Positions 8,803-17,554 of a stretch of 64,000 nt of DNA are shown here, piece after piece. The stretch comes from Brevibacillus sedimenti (GTDB taxonomy: Bacteria > Bacillota > Bacilli > Brevibacillales > Brevibacillaceae): assembly GCF_020923495.1 (NCBI RefSeq), contig NZ_CP064048.1, positions 2,605,001 through 2,669,000 on the forward strand. Direction: 5' to 3'. The stretch's first letter is position 1, and every line of letters begins with the position of its first letter. The notes below the pieces were generated by a model, which saw nothing but the letters and a program-made list of their open reading frames with translations, ran no database searches and was not told the DNA's origin. The position numbers and the translations under genes are program-made.

Positions 8803-10080
8803 ATGGCAAACTGGCAGACGCTGATCCGCGAACAAATCGCCAAGGAAAAGGAGGCGGCCACGAAACTCCTGCAGGCATGGGTGCGGGAGGCAAGCGTGCA
8901 GGGCAATGAGCGCTCCATCCAGGAGAGCATCGCCAAGACGCTGCACGCGATGGGGCTGGAAGTCGATCTGTGGGTGATGGAAGGAGACGAATTGTTAAAA
9001 CATCCGTATTTCGTCTCGCCGCGGACTGTGTTCGCGGACAGCCCCAACGTGGTGGGCGTGTGGAAAGGAACGGGCGGAGGCCGCTCGATCATTCTCAACG
9101 GGCACGTGGACGTGGTGCCGGCCGGCGACCCTGCCCAGTGGTCGCACGACCCGTTCAGCGGCGAAGTGGTGGACGGTAAGCTGTACGGCCGCGGCGCAAC
9201 CGACATGAAAGGGGGAAACCTGGCCTCGCTCTTGGCGATCCAGGTGCTGCAGGCGCTGGGGGTGCGGCTCAAGGGGGATGTCATCTTTCAAAGCGTAGTG
9301 GAAGAGGAGAGCGGCGGCGCAGGCACGCTGGCAACCATCCTGCGCGGCTACAAGGCGGACGCCGCCCTTATCCCTGAGCCGACCAACATGAAGATTTTCC
9401 CCAAGCAGCAGGGCTCGATGTGGTTCCGCCTGACGGTAAAGGGACGCTCTGCCCACGGCGGCACCCGCTACGAAGGGGTGAGCGCGATCGAGAAAAGCAT
9501 GCGCGTAGTCGATGCGATTGCCCGCCTGGAAAAAGAGCGAAACGACCGGATAAACGATCCGCTGTACGCCAAGCTGCCTATTCCCATCCCGATCAATATT
9601 GGCGTGATCGAAGGCGGCAAATGGCCGTCCTCCGTGGCCGATCTGGTCAAGCTGGAGGGACGGATGGGGGTGGCGCCGGGCGAGCGGATGGAAGACGCCC
9701 GGGCGGACATGGAGGCCGCTCTGCGCCGCTTGGCCGACGAGGACCCCTGGTTTGCTGAACATCCGGTGGAACTGGAGTGGTTCGGGGCGCGCTGGGTGCC
9801 GGGGGCGGTGGCGGAGGATCACCCGCTGATGGACATCCTGCAGCGGCAGTTTGTAGCCGTGACGGGCCGGCGCGCCGTAGTGGAAGCCTCGCCGTGGGGC
9901 ACGGATGGGGGCCTTTTGACGACACTGGCCGACACGCCTGCCATCGTGGTGGGTCCGGGCGTCACCCAGGTGGCTCACTACCCCGATGAGTACATCGAAC
10001 TGGACGCCGTTTTCCAATGCGCCGAAATCTTTGCCCTGACACTGCTGGAGTGGTGCGGAACGGATGACGCGGCGAACTAG
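8803..10080 (+). CDS. yodQ: ArgE/DapE-type M20 deacylase (YodQ-like)
   Basis: 425 residues of the M20 metallopeptidase/deacylase family. Zinc ligands and catalytic residues are in GHVDVVPAGD, GRGATDMKGG and EEESGGAG, followed by a lid domain starting around RSAHGGTRYEG. The yodQ product is proposed to remove the acetyl group from an acetylated beta-lysine derivative, which matches AblB acting earlier. ATG at 8803 follows AAAGGAGGG; an upstream in-frame ATG at 8740 has no comparable site. Exact substrate is inferred. Confidence 0.87.
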   Translation: MANWQTLIREQIAKEKEAATKLLQAWVREASVQGNERSIQESIAKTLHAMGLEVDLWVMEGDELLKHPYFVSPRTVFADSPNVVGVWKGTGGGRSIILNGHVDVVPAGDPAQWSHDPFSGEVVDGKLYGRGATDMKGGNLASLLAIQVLQALGVRLKGDVIFQSVVEEESGGAGTLATILRGYKADAALIPEPTNMKIFPKQQGSMWFRLTVKGRSAHGGTRYEGVSAIEKSMRVVDAIARLEKERNDRINDPLYAKLPIPIPINIGVIEGGKWPSSVADLVKLEGRMGVAPGERMEDARADMEAALRRLADEDPWFAEHPVELEWFGARWVPGAVAEDHPLMDILQRQFVAVTGRRAVVEASPWGTDGGLLTTLADTPAIVVGPGVTQVAHYPDEYIELDAVFQCAEIFALTLLEWCGTDDAAN

Positions 10081-10303
10081 CTGGTCTGAGGCAGGCAGCG
10101 ATGCAGCGATAAAGGAGCGGCTCACATGAGTCCGCTTCCCGCCTGATGGAGCGTGCTGGTTGGGCGCACCTCTGGGCTGTACTGAAGTAATGTGCAACCT
10201 GTCACTGCATGGCCGCCGACCCGTTGGAGGAAGGCTGAAACGCGGTGGAGAAAGAGTTGGAGCAGTTGCACACCTCATCGCGAATGGAGGGAGGAAGAGG
10301 ACG

Positions 10304-11722
10304 ATGAAAAAAGCGTGCTATATCGGCGGACAGTGGGTGGAGACGGGTGCCTATGCTCCGCTGTACGCCCCGTACAGCGGCGAGGTAATCGCGGAAATCG
10401 CCCAGGCCGACAGAAATACGGTGGAACGGGCGATTAGCGCCGCGCAGGAAGCGGCACCGGTCATGCGCAGCATGCCGGCGTACCAACGGGCCGCCATTTT
10501 GGAGAAAATCTCCGGATTGCTGAACGAACGGCTGGAAGAAGCGGCGAAAATCATCGCGCAGGAAGCGGGCAAGCCGATCAAAACGGCGCGGGGCGAAGTG
10601 ATCCGCACCATCCAGACCTACAAGTTCGCTGCGGAAGAAGCCAAACGGATTTACGGCGAGACGCTGCCGCTGGACGCCGCCATTGGCGGGGAAGGGCGGC
10701 TGGCGTACACGGTGCGCGAACCATTGGGCGTCATCGGCGCCATCACGCCGTTCAACTTCCCGATGAACCTGGTTGCGCACAAGGTGGGGCCGGCCATCGC
10801 GGCAGGCAATACGGTAGTGCTGAAGCCGGCGTCGCAAACGCCGCTCTCCGCCTTTTTCCTGGCGGAGCTGGCCGAACAGGCGGGGCTGCCGGCTGGCGCG
10901 CTCAACATCGTCACCGGCAGCGGCGGCACCGTCGGCGACCTGCTGGTGACCGATCCGCGCGTCAAGGCGATCACGTTTACGGGCAGTCCGGCTGTCGGCA
11001 TCAACATCCGCAACCGCGCCGGATTGAAGCGGGTGACGCTGGAACTGGGCTCCAACTCCGCCGTGATCGTGGACCGCGACGCCAATCTGGACGACGTGAT
11101 TCCGCGCTGCATTTTTGGCGCGTTTGCCTACTCCGGTCAGGTGTGCATTTCCGTCCAACGGATTTATGTCGCTGCGGAGCTGTACGACACGTTCGTGGAA
11201 CGTTTCGTTGCGGAGACGCGCAGGCTGCGGGGAGGCGATCCGCTGTCCGAAGAGGCCGACTACTCGGCAATGATCAGCCCGAAAGAAACGGAACGGGTGC
11301 TGGAGTGGATCGAGGAGGCCAGGCAGCGGGGCGCCCGCGTCGAATGCGGCGGCGAAACGGACGGCCGCGTACTGCAGCCCACCGTCTTGACCGGTGTCCC
11401 GGCTGACGCCAAAATCTCCTGCCAGGAGGTGTTTGGACCAATCGTCCTGATCAACCCTGTCGAGTCGGTCGCCGAGGCGATTGCGCTGGTGAACGACTCC
11501 CGGTATGGCCTGCAGGCGGGCCTGTACACCAACAATCTTTCGCTTGCACTGCAGGCGGCTGACGCGCTGCATGTGGGCGGCGTGATGATCAACGACATCC
11601 CCACTTTCCGCGTCGACCACATGCCCTACGGCGGCGTCAAAGAGAGCGGCATGGGCCGCGAAGGCGTCAAGTACGCGATTGAAGAGATGACGGAGCTAAA
11701 GCTGGTTGTCGTGAAACGCTAG
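10304..11722 (+). CDS. NAD(P)-dependent aldehyde dehydrogenase
   Basis: 472 residues of the aldehyde dehydrogenase superfamily. The nucleotide-binding motif is FTGSPAVG, the general base is in LELGSNS, and the nucleophilic cysteine is in YSGQVCIS. The LELGSN variant in place of LELGGN occurs in lactaldehyde/semialdehyde-type members. As last gene of the yod-like run it could oxidise a semialdehyde formed during diamine breakdown (inference). It begins 223 bases after the deacylase; ATG at 10304 has GGAGGGAGGAAGAGG upstream. B. subtilis yod operons do not include such a gene, so this is a local addition. Confidence 0.88.
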   Translation: MKKACYIGGQWVETGAYAPLYAPYSGEVIAEIAQADRNTVERAISAAQEAAPVMRSMPAYQRAAILEKISGLLNERLEEAAKIIAQEAGKPIKTARGEVIRTIQTYKFAAEEAKRIYGETLPLDAAIGGEGRLAYTVREPLGVIGAITPFNFPMNLVAHKVGPAIAAGNTVVLKPASQTPLSAFFLAELAEQAGLPAGALNIVTGSGGTVGDLLVTDPRVKAITFTGSPAVGINIRNRAGLKRVTLELGSNSAVIVDRDANLDDVIPRCIFGAFAYSGQVCISVQRIYVAAELYDTFVERFVAETRRLRGGDPLSEEADYSAMISPKETERVLEWIEEARQRGARVECGGETDGRVLQPTVLTGVPADAKISCQEVFGPIVLINPVESVAEAIALVNDSRYGLQAGLYTNNLSLALQAADALHVGGVMINDIPTFRVDHMPYGGVKESGMGREGVKYAIEEMTELKLVVVKR

Positions 11723-11804
11723 GGATAAACAGGAGAAAGTAAGGATCAGGTCATACGGTATGGCGCTGCATCTTCGTCGAAGCGATGCATCAGCGCTGCA
11801 GAAC

Positions 11805-11847
11805 GACCCGGCTGCCCGCTGCTGGCCGCCGGGTCCATTTTTTTTTT
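11805..11847 (+). terminator. Terminator of the yod-like operon
   Basis: GACCCGGC (11805-11812) pairs with GCCGGGTC (11828-11835) and is followed by a 10-T run. A second imperfect stem lies just upstream at about 11763-11797. Confidence 0.88.
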
Positions 11848-11867
11848 GGAAAAATTGCAGGAAAGTG

Positions 11868-11897
11868 TTGCAAAATGAGAGGCAATTATGATATAGT
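11868..11897 (+). promoter_or_regulatory. Promoter of tRNA-Ser
   Basis: TTGCAA (11868-11873) and TATAGT (11892-11897) are separated by 18 bases and lie 19 bases before the tRNA. Confidence 0.6.
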
Positions 11898-11915
11898 TTA
11901 ACTTGTCCGTATCGC

Positions 11916-12004
11916 GGAGGGATACCGAAGTGGTCATAACGGGGCGGTCTTGAAAACCGTTAGGGCGCAAGCCCACGGGGGTTCGAATCCCTCTCCCTCC
12001 GCCA
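11916..12004 (+). tRNA. tRNA-Ser (anticodon UGA)
   Basis: Acceptor GGAGGGA (11916-11922) pairs with TCCCTCC (11994-12000), followed by G and an encoded CCA. The anticodon stem is 11944-11948/11956-11960 with loop CTTGAAA, giving anticodon TGA at 11951-11953. A long variable arm and the GTTCGAATCC T-loop are present, as expected for serine tRNA. It is a single, monocistronic tRNA and marks the boundary of an AT-richer region. Confidence 0.96.
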
Positions 12005-12034
12005 TATATCGAAAATCGAAAAACGTGATATGAG

Positions 12035-12083
12035 ATCGACCTTGCGTATGTGTACACGATTCACATCGGAGGTCGATTTTTTT
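12035..12083 (+). terminator. Terminator of tRNA-Ser
   Basis: ATCGACCT (12035-12042) pairs with AGGTCGAT (12070-12077), then seven T residues. Confidence 0.8.
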
Positions 12084-12140
12084 ATGATTCCGCATGCAAA
12101 GACTGCCAAAAGGCTGCGGCCGCGGACAATGGCCGATTTC

Positions 12141-12850
12141 TTATGTCACTTTTATGAAAATCTCTTTGGTATTGTTTTCTCCGGCTTTCCAATTTTTCAA
12201 CGTATCAAACGCATAATCTGTTGTATCCGGTATAACGGCTTTAAGTGTAGTTTCGCTTTCCCAGCTCATCGAAAGAATTGGAGTCGTAAAGTCAGCGCTT
12301 GTCAACATAGTTACAACATCATTCCTGTTTTCAAGCTCAGCTAACGTAAACGAATCCAACTCAATAATCATCAAGCTTTGCCTGATTACTTCCGTACCTT
12401 CGTTTCTCCCTAATAAGACTGCGAGATATTTCTCATCCGGGGAGAATGCGTGTGCCGTCAAAATGCTTCCTGAGAATAAGGGAATTGTTTTGATGGCATT
12501 GTTTTTTATCTGCACGAGAGTATGATTACAGAGCTTTATCCCACAGCCATATTTGATATCGCCGTAAATTGTTCCGGATGCAGATGTGAATGAAGTTGTC
12601 TGGATGCGGTTGCGTTCGCTTGCTCTTTCATGCGGCTCTGCTTGATCCAGGTATTTCTTTACAGAATCAACGTTTGAAATGGGGATTGTAATTGTTTTGG
12701 AATCGAGCGTAAGGGTTAGCGTTTCAGATTCGATATTTGCGTCTGGTAACTGGACGGATCAGGCGATTGGCTTGCTGCAGGCTGTCCGCAGCCAGACACA
12801 ACGAATGTTGTCAAGGACAACCCAAAATAAATGAACAACATTTTTTTCAT
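12141..12850 (-). pseudogene. Orphan lipoprotein gene, frameshifted after the signal peptide
   Basis: ATG at 12850 (RBS GAGGAGAT) opens a classic lipoprotein signal: MKKMLFIYFGLSLT..., lipobox VSGC. That frame stops after 44 codons. The next frame carries on without a stop from about DANIESETLTLTLDSK to 12141 and encodes a beta-rich domain with a propeller-like AFSPDEKYLAVLLG motif. Adding one base in the region about 12756-12764 (GATCCGTCC on the minus strand) fuses both parts into about 236 residues. I recognise no family; function unknown. The DNA is AT-richer than the operons on either side. The indel may be natural decay or a base-calling error. Confidence 0.7.
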
Positions 12851-13132
12851 AAATATCTCCTCTGGAAATTACAACATATCGTCTCAACGGACAGTGAGAA
12901 AGCCATCTGGATATCCTTCAAATGTTTGAACCTAAAATGAGTATATTAATCTGTATGATCTTACATATTTTATCATTTTTTGTATACCAATCGTAGTTCT
13001 GCTGTCATGAATGTGCTACAATTGGATAAAAACGGAAAAAGAAAATTTTCCTCATAACTGTCAGGATCGCGGTGAAGCGAAAAAGAGGAGTTCAAACAGG
13101 CCTATGAGGTTATAACGAAAGGGTGTTTTACT

Positions 13133-13864
13133 GTGATACCAACCTTGTACACGATCGCCATCCTTGCATTAATGGCAGGGTGCATCGATCCCGGAATGGA
13201 TGCGACCGCTGCCGTAACGCCGGCGGAGTCTGCACAGCAACCGACATCCTCGGTGAAGCTGACAGAGGCGCAGAAAGCGGAAATTGCAAAACAATACGGA
13301 TTAGAGAAGCCAAAGGACCCTGTCTTTAACACAAGTATTTTCAGTTTCGAATGGGGGTTCAGTTTCGCGCAATCCCAGCCGGAGCCAGCATCTGTACCTG
13401 AGGCCGTACCGGAAGCGGAAAGATCGCCAGAGCGGGACATGCTCTTCAATATGAGGGACATCACGAACCAATCTGAAACAGCGGTAGAAGGACTGCTCGG
13501 TACGCCCGTCAGGACGGAAACCGGAGAGTGGACGCTGCACCGGCCGGAGGAGAAGGTGACGTTTACCAGCCATGTCTACTCGGCCAAGATCGGTGAGGTG
13601 AAGGTCATTTTTATCAAGGGCAAGGCAGTGCGGATTGAGGTTAAGCCGAAGGAAGTGTTTACGTTTCCGGACGACGCGATCAAGGCGATGAGAGCGGTGG
13701 GACTGACAGTGCGGGATGGATTGGAGCCGGAAAGCGGAGGGACCCATCATCTGGATTTTGCTGGTATTGACGGCGTTTATGCTGTACGCGTGAAGGAAGA
13801 CCTCAAAGGCAGCCCGGGGACGGTCGGGTATGTGCTGATTGTTACGGAAGAGAGATATACATGA
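13133..13864 (+). CDS. Putative lipoprotein of unknown function
   Basis: 243 residues. A hydrophobic start (IPTLYTIAILALMAGC) ends in a lipobox-like MAGC, so the protein is probably anchored by C17. It lacks the usual positive N-region, so the true start or an upstream segment may have been lost. A low-complexity linker rich in Ala, Pro and Glu follows, with a C-terminal domain from about 105 (AVEGLLGTPVRTETGEWTL). The GTG start has AAAGGGTG upstream. A TACAAT at 13017-13022 is a possible -10. No family recognised. The preceding 282 bases (12851-13132) are AT-rich and hold no gene I can support. Confidence 0.6.
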   Translation: MIPTLYTIAILALMAGCIDPGMDATAAVTPAESAQQPTSSVKLTEAQKAEIAKQYGLEKPKDPVFNTSIFSFEWGFSFAQSQPEPASVPEAVPEAERSPERDMLFNMRDITNQSETAVEGLLGTPVRTETGEWTLHRPEEKVTFTSHVYSAKIGEVKVIFIKGKAVRIEVKPKEVFTFPDDAIKAMRAVGLTVRDGLEPESGGTHHLDFAGIDGVYAVRVKEDLKGSPGTVGYVLIVTEERYT

Positions 13865-13910
13865 TGAGATTACCGCCCCTCTTCATCGTGAAGGAGTGAT
13901 TTTGTACCCG

Positions 13911-14231
13911 TTAAGACAATTCCGCGGCCGCCAACAATTGCTGTTTACAGGTCGCACCACAAGCAGTTTTACGTTTAACCATTTCCTCATAGTTGAAGTC
14001 ATTATTACGTATTTTATATTGATTCAGCTTGCGTTTAGCTCTATCATAAATTTCTATTGTGCCATTATCATACAGAAATATCAGGTACAATACTGTCGTG
14101 TCGTTTATTAAGGAAATTTTACAAGACTTATCAAATGGTAAATCTTCATCAAATTTGCTTACTTCCACCTTTGAAAAAGAAGCCATAAACTTTTTTATTT
14201 CACGTTGATCTCTGATGAACTCTGTTGTTGA
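13911..14231 (-). pseudogene. 3' part of an orphan membrane protein gene split by IS21
   Basis: This minus-strand segment encodes about 106 residues (TTEFIRDQREIKKF... to ...LLAAAELS) with no start of its own; the first in-frame TTG lies inside the insertion sequence. It is the C-terminal part of the gene whose start is at 16572. Deleting the IS and one copy of the duplication joins the two parts exactly in frame (GAC TCA ACA ACA GAG). The ancestral protein would be about 162 residues. Function unknown; the tail has two Cys (TACGATCKQ). Confidence 0.8.
14227..14231. repeat. Target-site duplication GTTGA (left)
   Basis: GTTGA at 14227-14231 is repeated at 16403-16407, immediately outside the two IS ends. 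Five bases fits the IS21 family. Confidence 0.9.
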
Positions 14232-14285
14232 TGTCAACGCCGACTTTATTTTGACCCACCATCGCCGGTTTAGAATTGACCCACC
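14232..14285. repeat. IS21 left terminal inverted repeat
   Basis: 54 bases starting TGTCAACGCCG and ending TTGACCCACC, containing two TTGACCCA motifs. It aligns without gaps to the reverse complement of 16349-16402. Confidence 0.9.
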
Positions 14286-14302
14286 CGGCGATTTTTTGTT
14301 GG

Positions 14303-15070
14303 TTAGGTGGTAGAGGGGGAGCCGTAGGCTCCAGTCCTCATCTTCTCACGAAGTCGGTAACTATTCCCCCTAATATTGACGATGTGGGAATGGTGTAAGA
14401 GCCGATCCAGGATAGCCGTAGCAAGTATCGGATCGCCCATCAGTTCCCCCCATTCACCGAAACTCTTGTTGCTGGTCAACAGAATACTCCCTCTCTCGTA
14501 TCTTGCACTTACTACCTGGAAAAAGAGGTTAGCTGCCAAACTGTCAAACGGTAAGTAACCAATTTCGTCAATAATCAGGAGCTTTGGTCGAATATAGATG
14601 CGTAGGCGTTTATCCAGCCTGTTTTCCGTGTAAGCTTTTCGCAGATCTTCGATGAGTTGCGAGAGACTGACAAAGTAAACGGATATCCCTTGCGAGATGG
14701 CTTCTACAGCCAACGCCACCGCCAGATGACTTTTTCCTACTCCGGGAGGCCCTAAGAACAAGACATTCTCGTGTCGGGTTACAAAAGTCATCGTGGCCAG
14801 CTCTCGAATCAACCGTTCGTCAATGCTGGGTTGGAAAGCAAAATCGAACTCCTCTAGTGTTTTTCGGTAAGGCAAGTGTGCAAGTTTGGTGCGTACCTCC
14901 ATATTCCGTTTTTGACGTTCCGCTATCTCGGCATCAAGGAGCGTGTTAAGAAAGGACAGATAGGTGGGCTGTCCATGACTTGCCGCTTCCAAGTGAGCAT
15001 CCAAGAGGAGAGCTGCTTGCTGAAGCCCAAGTTCCTCGAGGCGTAGCCGTGCTTGTTCCAGTTCAATCAT
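14303..15070 (-). CDS. istB: IS21 helper ATPase IstB
   Basis: 255 residues of the AAA+ IstB family, the helper that stimulates the IstA transposase and selects target DNA. Walker A is GPPGVGKSH, Walker B is LLIIDEIGYLP. The start ATG overlaps the istA stop by 4 bases (ATGA), so the genes are translationally coupled. Full length for the family. Confidence 0.95.
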   Translation of the reverse strand: MIELEQARLRLEELGLQQAALLLDAHLEAASHGQPTYLSFLNTLLDAEIAERQKRNMEVRTKLAHLPYRKTLEEFDFAFQPSIDERLIRELATMTFVTRHENVLFLGPPGVGKSHLAVALAVEAISQGISVYFVSLSQLIEDLRKAYTENRLDKRLRIYIRPKLLIIDEIGYLPFDSLAANLFFQVVSARYERGSILLTSNKSFGEWGELMGDPILATAILDRLLHHSHIVNIRGNSYRLREKMRTGAYGSPSTT

Positions 15071-16290
15071 GCTCCCACCCCTGTTAGCTGCTCATAGACA
15101 TCCAGCGAACGTACTTCCACTTGCTGCGATGAAATCTGTCGGGCTTGCGGACGTGGATAGGCATATCCTTGAGCGGTCGAAAGACCTGCATACTGGTTTT
15201 CGCAAAAAACAGTTGTGCGGGATCGATAGACCTTTTGGTGTCGAGCAATACATGTGCCGTCGGCCCAGATTTCCACCCACCCATTCACTTCTCGAACGGT
15301 TACCTCACGTCCACTGTACCTCCATGGAACTCCATATCGTACACCATCGTAGCTAACAAATCCGTCTCGGCTGACCTGTCTTGGTTCATGCAAGTATTTT
15401 TCCCACCGTTCAGCTGAAGGGATGGGCGACAGTTTTTCCTCACGGAGTCGGTCAAAGGGACGTTCGCCGGTTGTTCCATGAATACGGCGGTTAATCCGCT
15501 CGCACCAGTGTAGGGCTTGTTGATTGAGATCCTGTAAATCAACGAAGCGTTTGCCAGGAAGAAAGTTGTTTTTTACGTATTGAACGCCTCGTTCCACTTT
15601 TCCCTTTGTTTCGGGGCGTCGAACTTTGCATACTTTTGGAACAAGCCCAATCGCTGCAGCAAAGTCGGCAAAAAGCGGATGCCAGCGAGGTTTTCGATCA
15701 TCTTCCATGCCCAGTACGACGGTTTTCATCTGGTCGGTCAGCATTACCTTTGGGATGCCCCCAAAATATTCAAAAGCATGAATCAAGCAACGAAGAAAGC
15801 TGTGAATGTCACAACGCTTAGTGAACTCTATATAGGTGGAACGAGAGTACCCCAATACCATGACAAATACCGGCACTTTTCGGACTGTACCGTCCAAATC
15901 TACGTAATCACACAGTCCCCAGTCGACCTGTGCGTATTCACCAGGTTTCGTCTCGTAACGAAGAACAGCGGGAACTTGTTTGGGAGGACGGAAGTCCTTC
16001 ACATAGTCTTTCAAGATGGTACGTCCCCCGGTATACCCCTTTTCTCGTAGAAGATCGAATAAAACCTCGCAGTTATAGATACCTTCTTGAAGACGTTCCT
16101 GCAGGAACGGTTTATACGGATCAAGCTTGGAACCACGAGATTTACGGGTTCCCTTTTCGGGGGAGAATTCACCCCGGAGATATCGGCGAACTGTATTTCG
16201 AGAATGCCCCGTTAGACGGGCAATTTCACGAATACTCTTGCCTTCTGCCCTCATGGTATGTAACGATATCACTATCCCACTCCTTAGCAT
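15067..16290 (-). CDS. istA: IS21 transposase IstA
   Basis: 407 residues. An N-terminal helix-turn-helix (SIREIARLTGHSRNTVRRYL) binds the IS ends. The DDE catalytic core shows the first Asp in QVDWG, the second in LTDQMK and the Glu in KGKVERGVQYVKN. The start ATG has GGAGGGAG upstream. Appears intact. Confidence 0.95.
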   Translation of the reverse strand: MLRSGIVISLHTMRAEGKSIREIARLTGHSRNTVRRYLRGEFSPEKGTRKSRGSKLDPYKPFLQERLQEGIYNCEVLFDLLREKGYTGGRTILKDYVKDFRPPKQVPAVLRYETKPGEYAQVDWGLCDYVDLDGTVRKVPVFVMVLGYSRSTYIEFTKRCDIHSFLRCLIHAFEYFGGIPKVMLTDQMKTVVLGMEDDRKPRWHPLFADFAAAIGLVPKVCKVRRPETKGKVERGVQYVKNNFLPGKRFVDLQDLNQQALHWCERINRRIHGTTGERPFDRLREEKLSPIPSAERWEKYLHEPRQVSRDGFVSYDGVRYGVPWRYSGREVTVREVNGWVEIWADGTCIARHQKVYRSRTTVFCENQYAGLSTAQGYAYPRPQARQISSQQVEVRSLDVYEQLTGVGA

Positions 16291-16348
16291 GTGTCTCCCT
16301 CCGAAGATTAACTTGGCCGTTAATTACGAAGGGGATATATTCGCTATG

Positions 16349-16402
16349 GGTGGGTCATTTTCTTTCCGGCGAACCTGGGTCAATTATATCCCGGCGGTGA
16401 CA
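16349..16402. repeat. IS21 right terminal inverted repeat
   Basis: 54 bases; the reverse complement begins TGTCACCGCCG and carries ATTGACCCA and ATGACCCACC, matching the left end. Confidence 0.9.
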
Positions 16403-16407
16403 GTTGA
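16403..16407. repeat. Target-site duplication GTTGA (right)
   Basis: Second copy of the GTTGA direct repeat flanking the IS21 element. Confidence 0.9.
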
Positions 16408-16572
16408 GTCAGAATCCACTAATACTGCAGCAATATCTCCTTCATGGATGCTTACAATTTCACTAAATGAATACCGTTTATTTTTTTCAATGAAAAAATA
16501 GAAAATCCCAGCGACAATCAGCGCCATAACAATTAATCCAATAGGGAAAAATAGCTTTCTTTTCAATTGCAA
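16403..16572 (-). pseudogene. 5' part of the orphan membrane protein gene split by IS21
   Basis: TTG at 16572 lies 4 bases after GGAGG (an alternative TTG is at 16566). It encodes a short basic start, one transmembrane helix (FPIGLIVMALIVAGIFYFF) and a lumenal/extracellular start of domain before the IS21 end. The remainder is at 13911-14231. The upstream neighbour on the same strand is a membrane-anchored propeller-like protein, so the pair was probably an operon. Function unknown. Confidence 0.78.
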
Positions 16573-16591
16573 TACGCCTCCTTCGCAAAAC

Positions 16592-16613
16592 CCCCGCCAG
16601 AGGCATGGCGGGG
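16592..16613 (-). terminator. Stem-loop between two orphan minus-strand genes
   Basis: CCCCGCCA (16592-16599) pairs with TGGCGGGG (16606-16613); GTTTT follows on the minus strand. It lies between the propeller-like gene and the next RBS, so it may be a partial terminator. Confidence 0.5.
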
Positions 16614-16615
16614 AT

Positions 16616-17398
16616 TTAATTCATACTGTAAACGAAGTCGACCAGACTGCGATGATTTTTTGGAAGCGGGTACTTTTCAAATAGATTGCTTACCTGTTTG
16701 GTAACCAGGTCATAATAAAACAGACCGTATGTGTTATTGAGATCCCTCCCTAAAATAAATATTCCTTCAGCATTATCCCTCGGATAAAAGGATTTCACTT
16801 CCTTAATACCCGGAACATCAAAATCTTCGACTTTTTGAGTGTCGAGATACAACATTCGTAACGTTCTGGGTTTGGATGCACCCATAAATGGATCCCAAGT
16901 CATTAAGATACGGTTTGCGTCAAGCTGCCTGGTCAGTCTGATTTCAAATTGATCCGTATGGTAGATCGGCTGATAATTTCCAAAATCCAAATCCATCAAA
17001 TACAGAGTCTTGGGGCGAATATGTGTAACCTGTGTAACTCTCGGCGTTCTCAGATTATCAAAGTCTTCCCCTGGATTGCTGTCACTAAAATACACCTTAT
17101 TGTCGTGAAGATCGGCAAAAGCCACCGGATAATCGGGGTCGATCGGAAACCTCGCGATTTCGGACATGGTTTGATCCCGAATGGAATACAGGTACAACAC
17201 CAACGAAATCCCGTCATCATCATTTTGCCCGTTATTGTAAGCGGTGGCCGTAATATGTAAATATTCCGCCGGTTCCTTTTTGCTGGTATCTGGTTCCTTA
17301 CTTGTGTCAACTTCGCGTGTATAAAAATGATGGACAGCCAGGAGGGCGAAAAGAACAGCAGCGATGACGCCGCCAAATGTGATCATTTTCTTTTTCAT
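16616..17398 (-). CDS. Membrane-anchored beta-propeller-like protein of unknown function
   Basis: 260 residues. The N terminus is a signal anchor (KKKMITFGG then a hydrophobic helix), followed by a Ser/Lys/Glu-rich spacer and repeated beta-strand motifs of the TolB/WD type (VYFSDSNPGEDF, LYLMDLDF, RTLRMLYLDTQ, GLFYYDL). It probably displays a beta-propeller outside the membrane. No named family recognised. The other orphan at 12141 has a similar SPDEKYLAVL motif, so these may be related accessory proteins. RBS AAGGAG is rather far (12 bases) from the ATG. Confidence 0.65.
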   Translation of the reverse strand: MKKKMITFGGVIAAVLFALLAVHHFYTREVDTSKEPDTSKKEPAEYLHITATAYNNGQNDDDGISLVLYLYSIRDQTMSEIARFPIDPDYPVAFADLHDNKVYFSDSNPGEDFDNLRTPRVTQVTHIRPKTLYLMDLDFGNYQPIYHTDQFEIRLTRQLDANRILMTWDPFMGASKPRTLRMLYLDTQKVEDFDVPGIKEVKSFYPRDNAEGIFILGRDLNNTYGLFYYDLVTKQVSNLFEKYPLPKNHRSLVDFVYSMN

Positions 17399-17437
17399 GG
17401 TCCCGAAATGCTCCTTAGCGGAATGGTTTCCCTTATC

Positions 17438-17465
17438 AGGGTAAGCAACTGGAATAGATTGTCAA
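17438..17465 (-). promoter_or_regulatory. Possible promoter of the propeller-like gene
   Basis: On the minus strand TTGACA (17465-17460) is followed after 16 bases by TACCCT (17443-17438). The -35 is perfect and the -10 weak. Confidence 0.35.
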
Positions 17466-17536
17466 CACCAATTTTGGATATTTTATATTTTTTTACAATT
17501 GAGTCCAGTACGTCGAAAGGTGTTACACAATAACAT

Positions 17537-17554
17537 CCGTTTGTCTGCAAACGG
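17537..17554. repeat. Small perfect stem-loop
   Basis: CCGTTTG and CAAACGG form a 7-bp stem with a 4-base loop in the non-coding gap between divergent genes. No T-run; role unknown. Confidence 0.4.

Larger units (their letters stand above)
14232..16402 (-). mobile_element. IS21-family insertion sequence, complete, 2171 bp
   Basis: The element has two genes (istA then istB on the minus strand), 54-bp imperfect terminal inverted repeats beginning TGTCA, and a 5-bp GTTGA duplication. Each end contains two internal copies of a TTGACCCA-like motif, the multiple transposase-binding repeats usual for IS21. Both genes look intact, so it is probably still active. It interrupts a minus-strand orphan gene whose frame is exactly preserved, implying recent insertion. 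Confidence 0.95.

Noticed and set aside
12030-12344. A 104-codon plus-strand frame after tRNA-Ser
   Set aside because: It overlaps the tRNA terminator and is antisense to the orphan lipoprotein.
14235-14237. TTG start for the 13911 fragment
   Set aside because: It lies inside the IS21 end; the frame continues into the other gene half at 16403.
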